64,000 nt of DNA, taken from the NCBI GenBank assembly GCA_964588995.1, contig CAZPQM010000001.1, positions 1 to 64,000 on the forward strand. Reading direction: 5' to 3'. Shown here one piece after another: positions 15,706 to 24,110 of the stretch. Both the position numbers and the translations under genes were made by a program. The DNA is from CAZPQM01 sp964588995. Its GTDB lineage: Bacteria > Pseudomonadota > Alphaproteobacteria > Rickettsiales > UBA8987. Positions within the stretch are counted from its first letter, which is position 1; each line of letters opens with the position of its first letter. The notes under the pieces were generated by a model. The model made no database searches, was not told the DNA's origin, and saw nothing but the letters and a program-made list of their open reading frames with translations.

Positions 15706-16557
15706 TTAATTCTGTATTACGGTGGATTTTGTTACATTGGGAATTAAACTGATACCCTGTTGCTGCTTTCGGCGGATTTCGTCGATAGCCTTTTGCAAAC
15801 TGGCTGCGCGCTCAGGATTAGTAGGGTGTGTCGTTTCGATATAGATGGCATCCGTGTCGAGGTTAGACATACGTTGCCAGAGGTATTTAAGCGGCTCCAG
15901 CGGATAGCCCGCCCGTGCGGTGAGGTACACTCCGATATAATCTGCCTCTCGCTCCATATCCGGCGAATAATAACGGAAACCCGTATCACCACCGGCGCGC
16001 TCAAACGCTCTTCCCGTACCAAAACCACCGTAATCATAAACGATTTCATCCGCTAGCGCGCCCAGAATACTGCCGATAGTAGAGCTAATCTGCGCTACAC
16101 GGTTATGGCGCATCATATTATGCGCGATTTCATGTGCAAGTACGAAGGCTAGTTCCGAATCTTCCTTTAAAAACCGTACCATGGCGTCAGTCATGTACAC
16201 CTGCTTGCCATCCGCCCAGGCATTAAAGTCAAAAATGTGGCTCTCAACCAGATTGAATTCGTAGAGGCACAACGATTTTTCACGGTTCAGATGATCGCAA
16301 AGTGCAATCGCTTCTCGTGCAATTTTTTCGCCGACATCCAATAGCCTTTGTTCATATTTTAACAAACGTTTGCGTTTTTTATGGCGCTTTTCCAGCAAGT
16401 GCTCAGAGCTTAATTGCCTCTGTTCTTCCGTTGCCTGGGAGAGTTCGGTTTCCGAGATGTCAGGGTAGGCGGTGAGGGTAGGCTGACAGCCGGTAATAAG
16501 GCCGATCACGCAAACGAGAAGCAAAATGCTGGGGCGTAACCGGTAGATGAGAGGCAC
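15706..16557 (-). CDS. M48-family metalloprotease lipoprotein
   Basis: A 283-residue protein with a lipoprotein signal (ITGC, Cys24). Its zinc protease helix is VLAHEIAHNMMRHN (His142, Glu143, His146), followed by the third ligand region MEREADYIGVYLTARAGYP (ExxxD helix). This matches the M48B/BepA-LoiP group of periplasmic proteases that survey outer-membrane assembly. A charged helix with many Lys/Arg lies after the lipobox. It is the fourth gene of the sdh operon, between sdhA and sdhB, an unusual position with no obvious link to respiration. Convincing as an active protease. Confidence 0.85.
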   Translation of the reverse strand: MPLIYRLRPSILLLVCVIGLITGCQPTLTAYPDISETELSQATEEQRQLSSEHLLEKRHKKRKRLLKYEQRLLDVGEKIAREAIALCDHLNREKSLCLYEFNLVESHIFDFNAWADGKQVYMTDAMVRFLKEDSELAFVLAHEIAHNMMRHNRVAQISSTIGSILGALADEIVYDYGGFGTGRAFERAGGDTGFRYYSPDMEREADYIGVYLTARAGYPLEPLKYLWQRMSNLDTDAIYIETTHPTNPERAASLQKAIDEIRRKQQQGISLIPNVTKSTVIQN

Positions 16558-16571
16558 AACATTGCTGCTGT

Positions 16572-18377
16572 TTAGTAAACACGTGCTTTTGGCGGTATCG
16601 CTTCGACTTCATCCGTCAGCGTTTCCATATGAACCGGGCGGTATTTGAACGTTACCTTGCCCTTATCATTAATCCAGCTTGCCGTATGTTTCATCCAGTT
16701 TTTATCGTCGCGATCCGGGTAATCTTCGCGAGCATGTGCGCCACGACTTTCCTTACGGTTGTAGGCAGAATGCATCGAAACGGCGGCTTGTGGCAGGAGG
16801 TTTTCAAGCTCCAATGCTTCGACAAGGTCGCTGTTCCAGATCATCCCTTTATCCTTGACCGTGATCGTATCCTTAGCACTATAAAGCGTATCTATTTTTT
16901 TAACACCTTCTTTGAGCGTATCCTCGGTTCGGAACACGGCGGCGTGTTTCTGCATCGTATCCTGCATTTTCGCACGAAGTTCAGCGGCGGGGGTACCTTT
17001 TTTGCGATGGCGGAGTGTGTCAAACCGATCAACTATGCGATCCGTGTGGTCATCCGCCAGTGTTTTATGAGACGCACCCGGTTTAATTATTTCTGCGGCA
17101 CGAATACCGGCAGCGCGACCAAAGACCACAAGATCCAGCAGGGAGTTCGAGCCAAGGCGATTGGCGCCATGGACGGAGATACATCCGGCTTCACCAATTG
17201 CCATCAGGCCTTCCACCACCTTGCTCTTATTACGGCCTTTAACGGTTACGACTTCGCAGTGTACATTGGTGGGTATACCCCCCATGTTATAATGCACGGT
17301 GGGGAGTACCGGGATTGGATCTTTCGTCACATCAACGCCGGCGAAAATTTTGGCCGTCTCGGTGATGCCGGGCAGGCGTTCGTGCAGCACTTCAGGATCA
17401 AGATGGTCCAGATGCAGGAAGATATGATCTTTGTTAGGTCCGACTCCGCGGCCTTCATTTATTTCCATTGTCATAGAACGACTAACCACATCGCGGCTTG
17501 CAAGATCCTTAGCGGAAGGGGCGTAGCGCTCCATAAACCGTTCTCCTTCGGAATTGCGCAGGATGCCGCCTTCGCCGCGAGCGCCTTCCGTAATCAGACA
17601 ACCTGCACCATAAATGCCGGTGGGATGAAACTGGGTGAACTCCATATCCTGCAGCGGAAGACCGGCACGCGCGACCATACCGCCGCCATCACCGGTACAG
17701 GTGTGCGCTGAGGTGCAGGAAAAATACGCGCGACCATAACCGCCTGTAGCAAGCACCACCATATGCGCGCGGAAACGGTGTAGCTCGCCTGTATCCAGAT
17801 CCCAGGCAATCACGCCGCGGCAAACTCCGTCTTCATCCATAATCAGATCGAGCACAAAATACTCGATAAAGAAGCTCGCTTTCTGTTTCAGGCATTGTTG
17901 ATACAGCGTATGCAGAATCGAATGCCCGGTACGGTCAGCAGCGGCACATGTGCGCACGGCGGTACCTTCTCCAAAATGCGTTGTCATCCCCCCGAACGGG
18001 CGTTGATATATTTTCCCTTCGTCGGTCCGGGAGAAAGGCACACCGTAATGCTCTAGCTCGATCACCGCTCGCGGGGCGTTCTTGCACATATATTCAATCG
18101 CATCCTGGTCACCTAACCAGTCTGATCCTTTAACGGTATCATACATATGCCAGCGCCAGTCATCTTCACTCATATTACCAAGAGCAGCGGAAATTCCGCC
18201 TTGCGCAGCAACGGTATGAGAACGGGTAGGGAATACTTTAGAGATACAAGCCGTAGAGAGGTTTTTCTCCGCCATTCCGAGTGTTGCGCGAAGCCCGGAG
18301 CCGCCGGCACCGACTACAACGACATCATATTCATGGTCAATCAATTCATAAGCGGGAGATGCATTTTTTTTCGGCAT
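16572..18377 (-). CDS. sdhA: Succinate dehydrogenase flavoprotein subunit
   Basis: A 601-residue subunit with the FAD motif VVVVGAGGSGLRATLGMAE, the flavin-attachment histidine in FPTRSHTVAAQGGI, the substrate site GRGVGPNKDHIFLHLDH and PTVHYNMGGIPTN, and the C-terminal Asp-rich SdhA tail. It oxidises succinate to fumarate. The frame is open further upstream, but the ATG at 18375-18377 has an AAAGGAT ribosome-binding site and sits next to the sdhD stop, so it was chosen. The organism's TCA cycle and respiratory chain meet here. Confidence 0.97.
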   Translation of the reverse strand: MPKKNASPAYELIDHEYDVVVVGAGGSGLRATLGMAEKNLSTACISKVFPTRSHTVAAQGGISAALGNMSEDDWRWHMYDTVKGSDWLGDQDAIEYMCKNAPRAVIELEHYGVPFSRTDEGKIYQRPFGGMTTHFGEGTAVRTCAAADRTGHSILHTLYQQCLKQKASFFIEYFVLDLIMDEDGVCRGVIAWDLDTGELHRFRAHMVVLATGGYGRAYFSCTSAHTCTGDGGGMVARAGLPLQDMEFTQFHPTGIYGAGCLITEGARGEGGILRNSEGERFMERYAPSAKDLASRDVVSRSMTMEINEGRGVGPNKDHIFLHLDHLDPEVLHERLPGITETAKIFAGVDVTKDPIPVLPTVHYNMGGIPTNVHCEVVTVKGRNKSKVVEGLMAIGEAGCISVHGANRLGSNSLLDLVVFGRAAGIRAAEIIKPGASHKTLADDHTDRIVDRFDTLRHRKKGTPAAELRAKMQDTMQKHAAVFRTEDTLKEGVKKIDTLYSAKDTITVKDKGMIWNSDLVEALELENLLPQAAVSMHSAYNRKESRGAHAREDYPDRDDKNWMKHTASWINDKGKVTFKYRPVHMETLTDEVEAIPPKARVY

Positions 18378-18381
18378 GTAA

Positions 18382-18762
18382 TTATCCTTTAACGTAAATG
18401 CTGAAAATGGCGAACAGCCCGGCACCGGTGGCGGCAAGGCCTAATAACTTCGTAGCGATGAGTAACGTCTTGGCGCTGATAGGGCCGTGCACATAATCTT
18501 CAATCACGACCTGAATGCCCAACGTTGCATGATAAAACGAGGTAGTAACAAAGAAAATGGCAAAGAGTGCGTTCCATGGCTGTTGCAACAAACCCAATGC
18601 TTCCACATGGCTGGCTCCAGCTACGCTCGTGACGAAATAACCAAGCCAGATGACTAGAAAGATCATGGCGATCGCCGATACGCGCTGTTTGATCCAATGG
18701 CCGGAGCCTTCTTTAGCCGAGCCGAGCCCGCGCGCTCTACCTAAATTAGAACGATACGCCAT
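18382..18762 (-). CDS. sdhD: Succinate dehydrogenase membrane anchor subunit
   Basis: A 126-residue hydrophobic anchor with three membrane helices (about residues 22-45, 55-78 and 98-120 of the short form). The alphaproteobacterial start RARGLGSAKEGSGHW and the heme/quinone-side HATLGIQVVIEDYVH are visible. The ATG at 18760-18762 was chosen over one at 18783 because a GGAGGAGG ribosome-binding site precedes it. Its start lies 17 bases inside the end of sdhC, so the two are translationally coupled. Confidence 0.93.
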   Translation of the reverse strand: MAYRSNLGRARGLGSAKEGSGHWIKQRVSAIAMIFLVIWLGYFVTSVAGASHVEALGLLQQPWNALFAIFFVTTSFYHATLGIQVVIEDYVHGPISAKTLLIATKLLGLAATGAGLFAIFSIYVKG

Positions 18763-19168
18763 AATAACCTCCTCCAAATTCAATGCTCAGCAACCAAATT
18801 AGTAAGGTCAGTAAGACACTCGCGATCAGTACGGCGTAACCAGACTTACGTGCGGCAGGTAAGTTGACACCGATGACCAAATCCCAGAACAGATGGCGTA
18901 TCCCGTTAAACAGGTGATAGCTGATCGAAGCTGACCACGCGAAAAGCACCAGAAGCCCCGCCAGGGAACTCAGTAGTTCCATCACGGTATTATACGCATC
19001 GCTGCCAAGCATCAGCGCAACCAGCCAGATTACAAATACATACGCACCGATCAGGTTAAACACGCCAGTAGCGCGGTGCGAAATCGACATCATCGATGTG
19101 ATCTGCGGCTTATAAATCGATAAATGCGGAGATAAAGGCCGCTCGCGTTTTGCTGCTTTTTCCGTCAT
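18746..19168 (-). CDS. sdhC: Succinate dehydrogenase cytochrome b556 subunit
   Basis: A 140-residue subunit with the family signature RPLSPHLSIYKPQITSMMSI and SHRATGV, and the heme-ligand region SYHLFNGIRHLFWD. Three membrane helices are evident. The start at 19168 (MTEKAAK) is preceded by ACAGGAGA; in-frame starts further upstream lack this. It is the first gene of the sdh operon, so the promoter should lie in 19169-19319. Confidence 0.94.
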   Translation of the reverse strand: MTEKAAKRERPLSPHLSIYKPQITSMMSISHRATGVFNLIGAYVFVIWLVALMLGSDAYNTVMELLSSLAGLLVLFAWSASISYHLFNGIRHLFWDLVIGVNLPAARKSGYAVLIASVLLTLLIWLLSIEFGGGYYGVSF

Positions 19169-19319
19169 ATTGTCTCCTGTCTTCATGCCCCGAATTACCA
19201 ATGGTAACTCTATGAAAATCCGTTGCTGGATTGCCTTGCCATCAAAATGTTTGGCAATGCTGACTTATCTGTGCCTATCTTTTCTTGCGTGCGCAATAAA
19301 AAGTAACGCGTTCATAAGA

Positions 19320-20342
19320 TTAAAAGCCATATTTTTCGATCAGTGTTTCAGCAATTTGAATCGCATTCAACGCAGCGCCTTTGCGCATATTATCAGCAAC
19401 TACCCACATATTCAGGCCATTCTTAAGGGTAGGATCCTTGCGGATACGTGAAATCAGCGTAGCATCATCACCCACAGACTCGATAGGTGTGGCATAGCCG
19501 CCATCTTCTCTGCGGTCATATACGGCGACTCCGGGCGCGTTTTCCAGCACATCACGGGCTTCTTCCTCGCTGATACTTTTCTCAAACTCGATATTAACCG
19601 ATTCCGCATGACCCACAAAAACCGGGCAGCGAACACAGGTGGCGGAAACTTCAATCGACGGATCGAGGATTTTCTTGGTCTCCACCATCATTTTCCACTC
19701 TTCCTTGGTATAACCGTCCTCCATAAACACATCGATATGCGGGATAACATTAAACGCAATGCGCTTGGTAAAATTCTCCGGCTCGCTCATCTCATTCACA
19801 TAGACTTTTTTCGTCTGATTGTAGAGCTCATCCATGGCTTCTTTGCCGGCGCCGGAAACGGATTGATAGGTAGAAACAACCACCCGCTTGATTTTTGCCA
19901 AATCATGCAACGGTTTAAGTGCCACCATCATTTGAATCGTAGAGCAGTTAGGGTTAGCGATTATATTATGCTCCTTATAGTGCTCAAGCGCCTCCGGATT
20001 AACTTCCGGTACGACGAGCGGAATGCCATCCTGCATACGGAAATAGGAGGTGTTATCAATAACCAAACAGCCTTGTTCAGCGGCTTTAGGTGCATACACC
20101 TTGGATACGCTGGCGCCTGGCGAGAAAAAGGCGATATCCGTATTAGAAAAGTCAAATTCCGCCAGATCCTGAACTTTTAAGCGACGCTCATCGCCGAAGC
20201 TGACCTCTTTTCCTGCCGACTTACTGGAGGCGAGGGCAACAATTTCGTTCACCGGGAAGTTGCGCTCTTTCAGCACTTCCAGCATTTCGCGGCCTACATT
20301 TCCGGTAGCACCCACAACTGCTACATTATATCCTTCCGACAT
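19320..20342 (-). CDS. asd: Aspartate-semialdehyde dehydrogenase
   Basis: A 340-residue enzyme with the NADP-binding start VAVVGATGNVGREMLEVL, the catalytic cysteine in NPNCSTIQMMVAL, the phosphate/substrate segment SVSGAGKEAMDELYNQT, and a C-terminal histidine region (CVRCPVFVGHAESVNIE). It reduces aspartyl phosphate to the semialdehyde, the branch point to lysine/diaminopimelate, threonine and methionine. It stands alone, ahead of the sdh genes on the same strand; 151 bases separate it from sdhC. Confidence 0.96.
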   Translation of the reverse strand: MSEGYNVAVVGATGNVGREMLEVLKERNFPVNEIVALASSKSAGKEVSFGDERRLKVQDLAEFDFSNTDIAFFSPGASVSKVYAPKAAEQGCLVIDNTSYFRMQDGIPLVVPEVNPEALEHYKEHNIIANPNCSTIQMMVALKPLHDLAKIKRVVVSTYQSVSGAGKEAMDELYNQTKKVYVNEMSEPENFTKRIAFNVIPHIDVFMEDGYTKEEWKMMVETKKILDPSIEVSATCVRCPVFVGHAESVNIEFEKSISEEEARDVLENAPGVAVYDRREDGGYATPIESVGDDATLISRIRKDPTLKNGLNMWVVADNMRKGAALNAIQIAETLIEKYGF

Positions 20343-20443
20343 AGTATGCTCCTCATCTGGCTAAGCGCCATGATTATAAACAGAAATGCGGCGCAATCAA
20401 CCGGCAAATGCGGTATTATGGCAACAATTAGGGGGTTTTAGCG

Positions 20444-20479
20444 TGGTTACCGGTCAACCAGAAAAACCAATTGGTTTTT
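20444..20479. promoter_or_regulatory. Two adjacent palindromes in a divergent promoter region
   Basis: A near-perfect dyad (TGGTT-ACCGGT-CAACCA, 20444-20460) is followed after one base by a perfect 18-base palindrome (AAAAACC-AATT-GGTTTTT, 20462-20479). They lie between asd (leftward) and the gene at 20561 (rightward), where promoters for both are expected. The second could act as a weak terminator, but no coding region reads into it, so a pair of operator sites is more likely. The regulator is unknown. Confidence 0.4.
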
Positions 20480-20560
20480 AATTACTTATTAATATATACT
20501 TGAAGTTAGTGGAGGGGGCCTTGTCTGTATAGTAATGCAGGTGTGGTTGACGATTGAAAT

Positions 20561-21400
20561 ATGAACGAAAATCAGGAAAAAGATCAGAAAAAGCGTATCG
20601 CTACCGTTCGTCATCCTACGATAGAGGCGATTGTCGCGCAGTTATTTCGCTTTGCAGAAGAAGAGCAGGCGGTCGAGCGCTTAAACACCATCCGCGATTT
20701 CTTTATGATTTCTGCGAAACTTCCACAGGAAGAGTCCGGTAAAACTTTAAAACTCTGGATCAAGGGTTTTCAAATTACCCCAAAGGAAGAAGAGAAGGGG
20801 TTTCGGGGTAATTTTGCGCTGATCAAACCGATTCTGCTCGAAGATGGAAAATACACATTGGGTGCAGAGAAGCTTGACGTAGCGCTGAAATATCATCCGC
20901 AAAAGAAACGTCCCAAGCATAAGCATCCGGACTGGGGGCATCCGCTGTTACGCTTTATAAAAAAGGAGCCACAATTTGATGATATTGAAACCGCGCGCGA
21001 CATTTTGTTGCAGTTGCATGAGGAATACCCGGATGTGTCGATTCCGACGGTGAATAAGCTCTACATTATTATTTACACCAAAACTGTCCAGCCGCCGATC
21101 GAGAAATACGTGCTGGAAATCAAAGCGCGTGAAGAGGGGGTGGGCTTTTTCATCGACTATTATTTAAATACCTACGAAAAAGAGGAGTTACCCGGACAAA
21201 TCGGCAAAGGCGAGGACAGTAAGGAATCGAAAGCCACCGTGCAGGGCAAATTCACGACCATGGTCGAGCTCAAGCGTAAGCGCAAGCCGATGACTACCAT
21301 GCGGCCGACTTCTCAGGTTAAGGATGACAGCGAAGAAGACGTCAAGCCATTACCGACATCGCCAGTACAGGATAATCAAAACGGTAGTGACGAGTCATAG
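20561..21400 (+). CDS. Hypothetical soluble protein with a disordered C-terminal tail
   Basis: A 279-residue protein with no signal peptide or membrane segment. The first 200 residues look folded and basic (for example KRPKHKHPDWGHPLLRFIKK around residues 112-132). The last 70 are charged and disordered, containing VELKRKRKP and a Ser/Asp/Pro-rich end. No family or catalytic motif was recognised. It is a single gene, divergent from asd, with the palindromes described at 20444 upstream. Coding is supported by length and by codon use like its neighbours. Confidence 0.55.
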   Translation: MNENQEKDQKKRIATVRHPTIEAIVAQLFRFAEEEQAVERLNTIRDFFMISAKLPQEESGKTLKLWIKGFQITPKEEEKGFRGNFALIKPILLEDGKYTLGAEKLDVALKYHPQKKRPKHKHPDWGHPLLRFIKKEPQFDDIETARDILLQLHEEYPDVSIPTVNKLYIIIYTKTVQPPIEKYVLEIKAREEGVGFFIDYYLNTYEKEELPGQIGKGEDSKESKATVQGKFTTMVELKRKRKPMTTMRPTSQVKDDSEEDVKPLPTSPVQDNQNGSDES

Positions 21401-21648
21401 CAGCCGCAGCGCGTATACGATCAGAACTTCTTTGATCACCCGACTGTAAATAGCTCTCATATAATTCAAGGCAGGATACTAATGCACCTACCTAATGCGA
21501 AAGAAGGGGTATATCTTATAATTACATAATGTATATTATGGAAACGATGCATAGGGTAGAGGTCAGGGGCTGCGTTTCTGAACATAATTTATGAAGTGTG
21601 CGAGCGTTATTGATTGCTCGGTCTAGCTGGTCAAACGCATGATACGCC

Positions 21649-21792
21649 TTAAACGGGTGCGGCGCATTGGCGTATTATCTCATTCCCCTTATTCCCTCGA
21701 ATATCATCCCGACCATTCGACCCAGTAAAATTATCTCCACTGCTTGATGCTGTGATGTTATCTGAATTTTGACTTCCATTATAGACTGGCAT
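21649..21792 (-). CDS. Short ORF with RTX-like repeats (47 aa), possibly a remnant
   Basis: An ATG at 21790-21792 follows a perfect GAAGGAG ribosome-binding site that lies inside the last codons of the preceding gene. The 47-residue product reads like the first turns of a hemolysin-type calcium-binding array: GSQNSDNITAS, SGDNFTGSNG, RDDIRGNKGNEI. It then changes character and stops. RTX proteins bind calcium through GGxGxDxUx nonapeptides; here the glycines and aspartates are only partly kept. It may be the start of a decayed RTX gene or a genuine mini-protein. The rest of the interval down to 21401 shows no continuation. Confidence 0.4.
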   Translation of the reverse strand: MPVYNGSQNSDNITASSSGDNFTGSNGRDDIRGNKGNEIIRQCAAPV

Positions 21793-21794
21793 AA

Positions 21795-22700
21795 CTAGGC
21801 TCCTTCTTTAGGTTTCGGGTAGTTGCATTGCTTTAGTAACTTGCTTGCATCAGGCTTCAATTCGTTAGAAAAGTGAGTATACATATCTTGAATTTGTAGT
21901 TTTTTAAGACGGTATTTTGGACTGGTTAGATATAGAGGAGAAATTTCCTCTATTTTGGAAACTAACTGCTCTATTTGTTGCAGGTATAGTTTGTTACAAA
22001 GAGTTGGCTTTTGATTATGTTGTAAAGCCAAAATATTTTTTAAAACAAAGTAACGATATGACAAGGGTGTACTTGCTATCAACGGTCTTGATACCGACAT
22101 GAATTTATTTAAGTCAATATTTTGAATATCGTTAAAAGCAGTTTCAATTAGTATTATTTTCTGATTTTCAATTGTATCTGCTGAAAGATTAAACGTAGCT
22201 GCATAGTTAACCCAAAATGCTGCTATTGTCTGATTAATATGAATTTTATCAATCTCATTCATATATACATTTTTAATTTTAAAGTTGTTAATACCCTTGT
22301 AGACTGTAATTAACAAAGAAGATAAATCTGCATTACTTTTGTTAAGACCTACTAATAATATCTCAGGCAGCAACGCATAACGATATTCCCATATATAACG
22401 CTCGCCAGCATCCTCTGGCATTTTAGAAATAGCACTCTCATAGAGCTTACGATGAACGTAGCGCAGTGCCGATGAAATTAAGGTGTCCTCAGACTTCCCT
22501 GCTTTGATGCGCTCTAAAAGCTGCCCTAATATGAAAGTGGATAATATATACTCATTCTTAACTGGGTAAGCAGGGTTTTTCGACTCCCAATCAGCTTCAA
22601 GAGCAGGGTAGCTGACATAGACAACATATGTCAGAATTTATACTGATAACAGTAAGCCTATGGCTAAAATGACGATAAGGTATCGTAGTAACTTCCCCAA
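21795..22700 (-). pseudogene. Membrane-anchored hypothetical protein interrupted by an in-frame stop
   Basis: Reading leftward, a TTG at 22698-22700 with an ACAGGAG ribosome-binding site begins a typical hydrophobic anchor (MGKLLRYLIVILAIGLLLSV). Codon 21 is TAA (22638-22640). The same frame then stays open for 280 codons to 21795, starting ILTYVVYVSYPALEADWESK, which completes the membrane segment. The first ATG after the stop is at 22421, deep in the reading frame, so translation of the rest as it stands is doubtful. The product would be a single-pass protein with a helical periplasmic or cytosolic domain, AT-rich and without a recognised family. A change of one base (for example from TTA, Leu) would restore it. 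It follows rlmE by 34 bases. Confidence 0.6.
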
Positions 22701-22734
22701 CGTAAATCTCCTGTTGTGAAGGCGCTCGACCGGC

Positions 22735-23427
22735 TCACCCCCGCCCTTTAAACCTGAGCGCGACGACATACATTTCGGCGGAATCGGGCCGGCTGGCTTT
22801 GGGTTTATAATGCTTTACGGTCTGAAAATCGCGCTTGAGGGTTTTGAGCAATTCGGCCTCCGTGCCCCCGCGAAGCACCTTGGCGCAGAAATTCCCGCCC
22901 GGTGCCAGCGTAGTCTCCGCAAACTCATACGCCATTTCGCACAGATTCATGATGCGCAAATGATCCGTTTGCTGATGCCCGGTACTATTCGCCGCCATGT
23001 CGGAAAGCACGCAATGCACCTTGCCCGATGGTGTCATAGCGAGTAGCGCATCATACGTCGCTTGATCCAGAAAATCCCCGGTGATGACGTCCGCTCCATC
23101 GAGCGGCTCACTCTCCAGCAGGTCAATACCGATGATGCGGCTCGCCGTGCTCGCACCAATATGACGGGCGATGACCTGCAACCAGCTACCCGGTGCGCAG
23201 CCGAGATCGACCACCGTATCACCCGCCTTAAACAGCGCGAATGTAGCGTTCAGCTCCAGCAGCTTATACGCCGCCCGCGAGCGATACCCCTCCTCTTTTG
23301 CACGTGCAACATACGGGTCATTCAACTGTCGCTGCAACCAACGGGTCGAGCCGGCTTTGCGCCCACGCGCACTTTTGACCTTGACCCGCTTGCGATTGCG
23401 CCTTGCGCCATATTCATCATCAGCCAT
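22735..23427 (-). CDS. rlmE: 23S rRNA 2'-O-ribose methyltransferase RlmE (FtsJ)
   Basis: A 230-residue SAM methyltransferase that modifies U2552 of 23S rRNA late in 50S assembly. The K-D-K-E tetrad regions are visible: YRSRAAYKLLEL (Lys), LSDMAANSTGHQQTDH (Asp), NFCAKVLRGG (Lys) and SAEMYVVAL (Glu). The SAM loop is VVDLGCAPGSWLQV. The N terminus is a basic, RNA-binding extension. It follows the GST gene closely on the same strand. Confidence 0.95.
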   Translation of the reverse strand: MADDEYGARRNRKRVKVKSARGRKAGSTRWLQRQLNDPYVARAKEEGYRSRAAYKLLELNATFALFKAGDTVVDLGCAPGSWLQVIARHIGASTASRIIGIDLLESEPLDGADVITGDFLDQATYDALLAMTPSGKVHCVLSDMAANSTGHQQTDHLRIMNLCEMAYEFAETTLAPGGNFCAKVLRGGTEAELLKTLKRDFQTVKHYKPKASRPDSAEMYVVALRFKGRG

Positions 23428-23429
23428 GC

Positions 23430-24110
23430 TTAAAAATCCGGGTTGTCATAATGAGGTTGTGGCTTAAAGCCGGAAACCCGATCCTTCAGTAGCGGGCGGA
23501 AACTCGGGCGGGATTTCACAAGCGCATACCATTCGCGCGCATGGGCCGTACGTTCCCACGGCACATCATTAAAATAATCCAGCACCGAGAGCTGGCACGC
23601 CGCTGTGATATCTGCCATCGAAAAAACATCCCCGGCAAGCCAGTTACGTGTTTTCATCAAATGATCGATATAATCCAGATGATATTCGATATTATTTTTC
23701 GCGGCGCGGATGCATTCCGTGCGCGGCTCCCCTTCCCGCTTCAGATGCTTAAACAGCTTTTCATCCAGAATATATTTCGTGACTTCATAATAGAATTTAT
23801 TGTTAAACCAGCCATGCAGCCGCCGCACTTCGGCCCGCTCCAGCGCATCATTGCCATAGAGCGAGCTATCGGAATAGACTTCATCCAGATATTCACAGAT
23901 CGCCGTTGAGTCAGAAAAGCGATGCTCCCCTTTGCTCGCCACGAGCACAGGCACCTGACAGGCGGGGTTCATAATCAGAAATTCGCGGCGCCGCTCCCAG
24001 TAATGTTCAATTTTCAGGTCAAAGCGCAGCCCTTTTTCGGCCAGCGCAACCCGCACCTTGCGCGAGAAAGGCGATAAGGGATAATGGTATAGGATGTAAT
24101 CATGCTTCAT
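23430..24110 (-). CDS. Glutathione S-transferase family protein
   Basis: About 226 residues with an N-terminal thioredoxin-fold domain (YHYPLSPFSRKVRVALAEKG, with Ser as the likely glutathione-activating residue), the cis-proline region NPACQVPVLV, the SDSTAICEYLDEVY glutathione-binding motif, and an all-helical C-terminal domain (NWLAGDVFSMADITAACQLS). The substrate is unknown. The ATG at 24108-24110 overlaps the stop of the RDD gene (TAATG) and is preferred to an in-frame extension upstream. It is part of the leftward run bioF-bioC-bioD-RDD-GST-rlmE. Confidence 0.88.
   Translation of the reverse strand: MKHDYILYHYPLSPFSRKVRVALAEKGLRFDLKIEHYWERRREFLIMNPACQVPVLVASKGEHRFSDSTAICEYLDEVYSDSSLYGNDALERAEVRRLHGWFNNKFYYEVTKYILDEKLFKHLKREGEPRTECIRAAKNNIEYHLDYIDHLMKTRNWLAGDVFSMADITAACQLSVLDYFNDVPWERTAHAREWYALVKSRPSFRPLLKDRVSGFKPQPHYDNPDF

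Noticed and set aside
16629..17711. A 360-codon open frame antisense to sdhA
   Set aside because: It lies wholly within a certain gene, has no ribosome-binding site or family resemblance, and reflects codon bias of sdhA.
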